Shown: piece after piece, positions 58,671 through 64,000 of the stretch
How positions within the stretch are numbered: the first letter of the stretch is position 1
Layout of the letters: each line of letters opens with the position of its first letter
Assembly (NCBI RefSeq): GCF_024623785.1
Contig: NZ_JANKBZ010000044.1
Span: 1-64,000, forward strand
Reading direction: 5' to 3'
Source of the DNA: Archangium lipolyticum
GTDB lineage: Bacteria > Myxococcota > Myxococcia > Myxococcales > Myxococcaceae
DNA: 64,000 nt
Position numbers and translations under genes: made by a program
The notes under the pieces: model-generated
What the model was told of the DNA's origin: nothing
Databases searched by the model: none
What the model saw: only the letters and a program-made list of their open reading frames with translations

Positions 58671-59492
58671 ATGTTGAAGGGTAAGACTCCGCTCGTCATC
58701 GCGCTGGCGCTCGGTCTGCTGGCCGGCATCATCGCGTGGTCGGCCATCAAGAAGAAGGAAGCGGACGTGCGCCGGGGCTGGAACCTGGTGCCCGTGGTCG
58801 TGGCCTCCCAGGACATCCCCGAGGGCACGGTCGTCTCCATCGAGATGATCAACCAGCGCTCGGTGCCCGAGCAGTTCGTGACCTCGTCCGTGGTGAAGCC
58901 GGACTCGGCCACCTACGTGGTGGGGCAGAAGGTGCTGGTGGCGCTGCAGGCCGGTGATCCGCTGCTGTGGAGCCAGTTCGAGACCACCAAGGCCGCCGAG
59001 CGCCTGTCCACCAAGGTGCAGAAGAAGGTGCGCGCCATCACCATCGAGTCGCGTCCCACCACCTCCGTGGGCGGGTGGATCCGCCCCAACGATCACGTGG
59101 ACGTGATCGGCACCTTCCGCGATCCGCAGACGGACGAGAACGTGGCCGTGACGCTGCTGCAGAACGTGATCGTCCTCGCCACGGGCAAGATCACCGGCAC
59201 CACGAACGTCAACCTCATCCCGGAGACCCAGCGCGACTACACCAACATCACGCTCATGGTCATCCCCGAGGAGGCGGAGATCCTCACGCTGGCCGCGGAG
59301 CTGGGCAACCTGACGCTCTCGCTGCGCAACGAGGAGGACGTGGACATGATCGAGGAGCGTGGCCGCGCCACCATCAGCACGCTGCTGTCGGGTGAGCGCA
59401 CCCGCGTGCTCGAGCAGAAGCGCCGCGAGATCATCCAGATCATCAAGGGCAACACCACCGAGAAGAGCACCGTGGGCTCGAGCATCCCGTAG
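58671..59492 (+). CDS. cpaB: Flp pilus assembly protein CpaB/RcpC
   Basis: This is a 273-residue periplasmic protein with an N-terminal membrane anchor (about 8-25). A SAF-type domain (VVVASQDIPEGTVVSIEMINQRSVPEQF) and an RcpC/CpaB C-terminal domain (KVQKKVRAITIES through DHVDVIGTF) follow. CpaB helps the outer-membrane secretin of the Tad pilus. The expected secretin, TadZ and TadA genes are not next to it; tadB and tadC follow directly. The ATG at 58671 precedes the membrane anchor. Confidence 0.93.
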   Translation: MLKGKTPLVIALALGLLAGIIAWSAIKKKEADVRRGWNLVPVVVASQDIPEGTVVSIEMINQRSVPEQFVTSSVVKPDSATYVVGQKVLVALQAGDPLLWSQFETTKAAERLSTKVQKKVRAITIESRPTTSVGGWIRPNDHVDVIGTFRDPQTDENVAVTLLQNVIVLATGKITGTTNVNLIPETQRDYTNITLMVIPEEAEILTLAAELGNLTLSLRNEEDVDMIEERGRATISTLLSGERTRVLEQKRREIIQIIKGNTTEKSTVGSSIP

Positions 59493-59552
59493 TCACGGTC
59501 TTCGTCCCCCCACCGTGTCGTCCCCCCTCCGTCGCTGAAGGAAGTCCCCGCC

Positions 59553-60398
59553 ATGCTGGCCGGAATCGTCCTCCTCCTCGTCACCGGGTCGGTCTTCTTC
59601 TTCAGCCTGGTGATCTTCACCGTCCTGGCGAAGGCCTACGAGCAGTACCAGGAGCGGTACGTCGTCAAGTCGATGAACGACTTGAGCGACATGTTCCTCT
59701 TCATCGATGCCCGACAGCTGCTGGTGCTCAACATCGCCAGCATGTGCTTGTTGGGCATCCTCTCGTACATCATCTTCAACCCCATCCTCTGCGTGATGGC
59801 CACGATCTTCGGCTTCTTCCTGCCGATCATCCTGGTGAAGCACTACCGCAAGCGGCGCATCAAGAAGTTCAACGTGCAGTTGGTGGACGCGCTCCAGGCC
59901 ATGGCCAACGCGTTCAAGGCGGGTCTCACGTTCCCGCAGGCCATCGAGCACGTGGCGCGCGAGGCGCAGCCGCCGCTGGCCCAGGAGTTCGGGCTGTTCG
60001 TGAAGGAAGTGAAGCTGGGCGTGCCGCTGGAGGAGGCCCTCATCAACATGGGCCGCCGGGTGGGCAGCGACGACCTGGAGCTGGTCGTGGTGGCCACCAA
60101 CATCGCGCGCCAGCTGGGCGGCAACATGGCGGAGATGTTCGAGACCATCTCCACCGTCATCCGCGAGCGCTTCCGGCTCGAGGGAAAGATCGACGCGCTC
60201 ACCGCCCAGGGCAAGCTGCAGGGCTGGGTGGTGGCCGCCATGCCGGCCATCCTCGGCATGGTGCTCAACTACATGCGTCCGGACCTGATGGAGCCCATGA
60301 TGGACCACTGGTTCGGCTACGTGCTGGTCACGATCATCGCCATCATGGAAGTGCTGGGCATTTTGATCATCCGGCGCATCGTCAACATCGACATCTGA
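59553..60398 (+). CDS. tadB: Tad pilus inner-membrane platform protein TadB
   Basis: This is a 281-residue protein with a type II secretion F domain (residues about 110-260), including LVDALQAMANAFKAGLTFPQAIEHVAREA and EMFETISTVIRERFRLEGKIDAL, and membrane helices on both sides. It should form the inner-membrane base with TadC and contact the TadA ATPase. It follows cpaB by 60 bases. Confidence 0.93.
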   Translation: MLAGIVLLLVTGSVFFFSLVIFTVLAKAYEQYQERYVVKSMNDLSDMFLFIDARQLLVLNIASMCLLGILSYIIFNPILCVMATIFGFFLPIILVKHYRKRRIKKFNVQLVDALQAMANAFKAGLTFPQAIEHVAREAQPPLAQEFGLFVKEVKLGVPLEEALINMGRRVGSDDLELVVVATNIARQLGGNMAEMFETISTVIRERFRLEGKIDALTAQGKLQGWVVAAMPAILGMVLNYMRPDLMEPMMDHWFGYVLVTIIAIMEVLGILIIRRIVNIDI

Positions 60399-60408
60399 AG
60401 GAGCAGCC

Positions 60409-61299
60409 GTGGGCGAGGTCCTCACCTATACGTTGATGGGAGGCTCGGCGCTGATGTTCGCGGCGGCGGCGGGCTTCCTCGGCTTCGGCGTCTACCAGAA
60501 CTTCTTCGAGCGCTTCGTGGAGGAAGTGCGCGACGAGTCCGCCGGTGGCGTCAAGGGCATGGGCTCGGTCACCGTGCGCAAGCTCGGTGCGCTCAACCGG
60601 CGGCTGATGTGGCCGGGCTACGAGTCCAAGATGCGCCGCAAGCTCATCAAGGCCGGCGAGCCTCAGGCTTTCAAGCCCGAGGACATCATGGCGCTGCAGG
60701 AGATCTGCGCCCTGCTGGGCCTCCTGGCGGGTCTCATCCTGATCAACGCCATGAGCCAGAACCTGGCCTGGTCGCTGCTCTTCGCGCTCTTCGGCCTGTA
60801 TTACCCGCTCATCTGGGTGAATGATCAGGTGAAGAAGCGCCACCTGCTCATCTCCCGGGCGCTGCCCTACAACCTGGACCTGCTGACGCTGTCGGTGGAG
60901 GCGGGTCTGGACTTCACCGCGGCACTGGCCAAGGTGGTGGAGAAGGGCAAGACGGGTCCGCTGCGCGAGGAGATGCAGATCGTCCTCAAGCAGCTGAAGA
61001 TGGGCAAGACGCGCGAGGAGGCCCTCAAGGCGATGATCGCCCGGGTGGATCTGCCGGCGCTCACCACGTTCGTCACCGCGCTCATCCAGGCGGACAAGAT
61101 GGGCACCAGCCTGGGCAAGGTGCTGCGCATCCAGTCCACGCAGCTGCGCATCGACCGCACCCAGCGCGCGGAGAAGCTGGCGGGCGAGGCGCCGGTGAAG
61201 ATGCTCTTCCCGCTCATCGCGTGCATCTTCCCCACGGTGTTCCTGGTGCTCTTCGGGCCCATCGTGTTCCAGTTCATGTTCGGGGACGTCGGGGGGTAG
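60409..61299 (+). CDS. tadC: Tad pilus inner-membrane platform protein TadC
   Basis: This is a 296-residue F-domain protein paralogous to TadB (PYNLDLLTLSVEAGLDFTAALAKVVEKG and KVLRIQSTQLRIDRTQRAEKLAGEAPVKMLFPL). Membrane helices flank the domain. The start is GTG at 60409 with an AAGGAG ribosome-binding site ten bases before. It forms the second half of the inner-membrane platform and is followed at once by two FHA genes. Confidence 0.93.
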   Translation: MGEVLTYTLMGGSALMFAAAAGFLGFGVYQNFFERFVEEVRDESAGGVKGMGSVTVRKLGALNRRLMWPGYESKMRRKLIKAGEPQAFKPEDIMALQEICALLGLLAGLILINAMSQNLAWSLLFALFGLYYPLIWVNDQVKKRHLLISRALPYNLDLLTLSVEAGLDFTAALAKVVEKGKTGPLREEMQIVLKQLKMGKTREEALKAMIARVDLPALTTFVTALIQADKMGTSLGKVLRIQSTQLRIDRTQRAEKLAGEAPVKMLFPLIACIFPTVFLVLFGPIVFQFMFGDVGG

Positions 61300-61303
61300 G
61301 GTC

Positions 61304-62869
61304 CTGGGCTTCCAGCTGACCATCGCCAAGGGACTGCAGCAGGGGAAGGAGATCACCTTCGAGCAGTCCGAAGTGCACATCGGCCGCACCGTGGAGAACG
61401 ACGTGGTGCTGCAGGATGCCGGTGTGTCCCGCCGGCACGTGCGCATCTCGGACCGGCTGGGGCGCTTCTTCGTGCAGGACCTGGGCAGCTCCAACGGCAC
61501 CCTGGTCAACGACCAGCGGCTCTCCGGTGAGCAGGAGCTGCGCAACGGGGACCGGATCTCCCTGGGCCCCGTGGAGTTCGTCTTCCAGGAAGTCGTCAGC
61601 GACGAGGACGCCACCCGGCCCTTCATGCCGGTGGAGGACGAGGACGCCACCCGGCCCATCCGGCGCAACGTCCAGCCGCTGCCGCGCACGGAGACGGACG
61701 ACGGCATGGCGGCTCCGATGTCGGGGCTGTCTCCGGTCGTCGACGAGACAGCGGAGTTCCCTCCCTCGGTGCCTCCCGTGCTGTATCCCGTCCCGGGTGC
61801 CGCGGCGAACGGTGGGGGAGGGGGGACTCGTTCGGAGACGATGGACGAGATGCCGGCCGCGCTGGCCAGGCCCGCGTCCCGCGCTCCCGTCAAGGCCGCC
61901 CCCGCGCCCTCCGCGAGCGCGGGTCTGTCCGCCGCCGAGAAGGCCCGGCGCAAGCGCGAGCTGGGCGACACCCTCGGTGGACAGCTCCGGCTGTGGTGGT
62001 CCGAGCTGCCGGGGGGCGGGAAGTTCGCGTTGCTCACCGTGGCGGCCTGCTTCGTGGTGGGCATGGTGGCCGCCTTCGTCGTCGTCTTCCGCCCCAAATT
62101 CGAGATGGGCCCCAAGGGGCCCGAGCCGACGTCGCTGGGCCTCCAGGTGCTGACGGACTCGTTCGGTCTGGGCGAGGGCGTGACGTGGCTCCAGCCGGAC
62201 ATGAAGGCCTTCGACTTCGAGTTCGTCTCGCCCACGCGCGCGGTGGGCGTGCTGCGCTACCACGCCAGCGGTATCTCCAAGGAAGAGGTCAACATCTCCC
62301 TCAACACGGTGAACGTGGGCTGGGTGCCTCCGGACACGACCAACACCGTGGAGCGCGAGGTGCAGCAGATCCTCTCGCCGACCATGCTCGAGCGCAACGC
62401 GCGCAACCAGCTCGTCTTCGACAACGTCCGCAATCCCCCGGGCAAGGACAGCTGGCGGGTGTGGAACCTGCGGCTGGAGATCATCCCCGTGCCGGACCTG
62501 CGTCCCGAGGAGCTCCAGGAGACGGCGCGCAACTACGTGTCCAGGGCGCGTGGCTTCTACGAGCGCAGGGACGTGGGCCCGGAGAACCTCTTCCTCGCCT
62601 GGGAGAACTACCGCTCGGCGTGGATCACCCTCGAGGCCCTGGACGACAAGCCGGACCTCTACCAGGACGTCCGTTTCATGCTGGGCCAGGTGGCGGCGGA
62701 CCTGGACCAGAAGTGCGGGCAGCTGATGCTGGATTTCCAACGCAACATCCAGTTCAAGGACACCAAGAGGGCCGTCCAGGTCCTGGAAGAAGTCAACAGG
62801 CGCTTCCCTACACGGGCGCATCGCTGTCACAATCTGGCGCTCGAAAAAGCCAACGAGTACGGGCTGTGA
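61304..62869 (+). CDS. FHA domain membrane protein of the Tad locus
   Basis: This is an about 521-residue protein. An FHA domain at about 2-95 (FQLTIAKGLQQGKEITFE, then GR at 27-28, SRRH at 42-45 and SSNGTLVN) binds phosphothreonine peptides. A Pro/Ala linker and a membrane helix at about 241-262 follow, then a soluble C-terminal domain. No ATG or GTG begins before the first FHA strand; I infer a CTG start at 61304, four bases after tadC and preceded by GGGGGGTAGG. A GTG at 61373 would cut off the first strands. Kinase-driven regulation of the Tad apparatus is a reasonable guess. Confidence 0.8.
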   Translation: MGFQLTIAKGLQQGKEITFEQSEVHIGRTVENDVVLQDAGVSRRHVRISDRLGRFFVQDLGSSNGTLVNDQRLSGEQELRNGDRISLGPVEFVFQEVVSDEDATRPFMPVEDEDATRPIRRNVQPLPRTETDDGMAAPMSGLSPVVDETAEFPPSVPPVLYPVPGAAANGGGGGTRSETMDEMPAALARPASRAPVKAAPAPSASAGLSAAEKARRKRELGDTLGGQLRLWWSELPGGGKFALLTVAACFVVGMVAAFVVVFRPKFEMGPKGPEPTSLGLQVLTDSFGLGEGVTWLQPDMKAFDFEFVSPTRAVGVLRYHASGISKEEVNISLNTVNVGWVPPDTTNTVEREVQQILSPTMLERNARNQLVFDNVRNPPGKDSWRVWNLRLEIIPVPDLRPEELQETARNYVSRARGFYERRDVGPENLFLAWENYRSAWITLEALDDKPDLYQDVRFMLGQVAADLDQKCGQLMLDFQRNIQFKDTKRAVQVLEEVNRRFPTRAHRCHNLALEKANEYGL

Positions 62870-62907
62870 GGCCCGTACCCGCGCACGAAATGAAGTGGTG
62901 ACTTCCC

Positions 62908-64000
62908 ATGTCCAACGGTTCCCCTCCCGCACGCCGTCGTCCGACGACGGGCTCCCCCTCGGGTGGCGCCACCTCGCAGCGTCCCTCGGTGCGCAAGTCG
63001 TCCACGAGCGCGTCCTCTCCGGCCGTCCGCTCCGCGTCCGCGCCGGTGACGGGCACGAAGCTGGCGTGCTCCGCGGGCCCCTGCGCCGGTGAGGAGTTCG
63101 GGCTGGAGGATGGCGAGTACGTCGTCGGCCGTGCCAACGACAACCCCATCTGCATCCCGGACACCTCGGTGTCGCGCAAGCACGTGCTCATCCGCCGCGT
63201 GGGCGGTGGCTGGGCCGCGAGCGACCTGGGCTCCGGCAACGGCACCCTCCTCAACGGCGAGCCCCTCACCGACGAGATGCCGCTGTCCCACGGCGACGTC
63301 CTCACGCTGGGCGACACGGAGCTGACGTTCAACGACAGCTCCAACGCCACGATGATGATGCCGATGCCGTCGGCGCCCCCGTCGAGGCCCGCCCGGGGCG
63401 GCTCGAGGTCCTCCGCTCCCGCTCAGGCTCCCGAGGCCGCCGATACCGTGGACGAGGGCGCCGTGCCCGTTCCGCGCCGTCCGCCGCCCCGCCCTGATCG
63501 CGTCCCGCGCGGAGGCCGCGCGGCGGCGGCTCCGGATCCGGCGGCACAGCAGCGCAAGAAGCGCCTGCTCATCCTGACCGCGGGCGTCTTCGTGATGCTG
63601 GTGGGCCTGCTGGTCGTCATGAAGGTGCAGCAGCAGAACCAGGCCGAGGCCGCCGCCCTCCAGGCGCGCGAGGCCCAGGAGCGGCGCGCGGCGCTCGACG
63701 CGCTCTTCCAGGACGCCAAGAACCTCATCCGCGAGGGCAACTGGGTGGGGGCCAAGGCCAAGCTGCTGGAGCTCCAGGAGGTGGAGCCCGAGTACGTGCA
63801 GCTGCAGGACTACCTGGCGCGCGTGGAGAAGGAGATCCCCAACCAGGAGGCGATCACCACGGCCAAGGCGGCGCTCGACAAGGGCCAGCTCGCCGCGGCC
63901 TCGGCTGCCCTGGCCAAGGTGAGCAAGGACACCCAGCTCTTCGAGGCGCTGCGCTCCCTCAAGACGACCATGCAGGACAAGGCCGACAAGCGCGTGCGCG
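62908..64000 (+). CDS. second FHA domain protein (runs off the window)
   Basis: This reading frame stays open from the ATG at 62908 to the window end (364 codons), so the gene is incomplete. After a Ser/Pro/Arg-rich stretch of about 50 residues, an FHA domain runs from about residue 71 (YVVGRANDNPICIPDTSVSRKH, then GSGNGTLLNG). A Pro/Arg-rich linker and one membrane helix (about 219-240, LLILTAGVFVMLVGLLVVM) follow. The last part is helical with TPR-like repeats (AKNLIREGNWVGAKAKLLEL). The architecture matches the upstream FHA protein, so both are probably membrane-linked FHA partners of the Tad system. Confidence 0.85.
   Translation, partial: MSNGSPPARRRPTTGSPSGGATSQRPSVRKSSTSASSPAVRSASAPVTGTKLACSAGPCAGEEFGLEDGEYVVGRANDNPICIPDTSVSRKHVLIRRVGGGWAASDLGSGNGTLLNGEPLTDEMPLSHGDVLTLGDTELTFNDSSNATMMMPMPSAPPSRPARGGSRSSAPAQAPEAADTVDEGAVPVPRRPPPRPDRVPRGGRAAAAPDPAAQQRKKRLLILTAGVFVMLVGLLVVMKVQQQNQAEAAALQAREAQERRAALDALFQDAKNLIREGNWVGAKAKLLELQEVEPEYVQLQDYLARVEKEIPNQEAITTAKAALDKGQLAAASAALAKVSKDTQLFEALRSLKTTMQDKADKRVR

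Overview
The window looks like chromosomal DNA from a myxobacterium, most likely of the Cystobacter/Archangium/Myxococcus group (inference). The grounds are very high GC with strong third-position bias, a PASTA-less Ser/Thr kinase with PEGA repeats, many lipoproteins, paired MoxR/DUF58 genes, GspE-N (MshEN) proteins without an ATPase, and a large Tad-type secretion/pilus locus with FHA proteins. I see no phage, insertion sequence, CRISPR array or tRNA. No gene-free stretch exceeds about 300 bases.

Layout, left half. Positions 1-63 are the 3' end of a 5S rRNA followed by its terminator. Next come a PEGA-domain Ser/Thr kinase (361-3192), two overlapping lysine-2,3-aminomutase-family radical SAM genes (3289-5870) and three small minus-strand genes, including a membrane-anchored protein with a sigma-region-4-like helix-turn-helix. 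A SpoIID/LytB protein precedes the classic queA-tgt-yajC-secD-secF cluster (8680-14489), which ends in a strong hairpin. Then follow a predicted outer-membrane beta-barrel, recJ, a YHS protein, a barrel-like protein overlapping a lipoprotein metalloprotease, aspS, a diacylglycerol-kinase-family gene, a DUF72 gene and an Smr gene. A three-gene sugar ABC importer without its own ATPase and a SNF2/RapA-type helicase close this half (to 30534).

Layout, right half. A minus-strand operon carries a zinc-ribbon membrane protein, a MoxR ATPase and a DUF58 protein. It diverges from a HEAT-repeat/cyclophilin fusion lipoprotein. An HD-GYP response regulator and a metabolic run follow: a 2,4-diaminopentanoate-dehydrogenase-like enzyme, a HadA/HadB-like split hydratase and an acyl-CoA dehydrogenase. 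ExbBD, a LolB-like lipoprotein, two MshEN-domain proteins, two oligopeptide ABC ATPases, DUF2085, a WD40-like protein and an ECF sigma/anti-sigma pair lead to the Tad locus (51696-64000). That locus is split into two divergent operons. The leftward operon holds TadE-, TadG- and Flp-like proteins plus unrecognised envelope proteins. The rightward operon holds cpaB, tadB, tadC and two FHA proteins, the last running off the window.

The two most notable signals are structural. First, a dispersed palindromic element occurs five times, each time just after a stop codon and always in the same orientation relative to that gene. Second, the divergent Tad locus has three proteins with a G/xxxxE prepilin-type site, including a 75-residue Flp-like candidate, but no secretin, TadZ or TadA inside the window.
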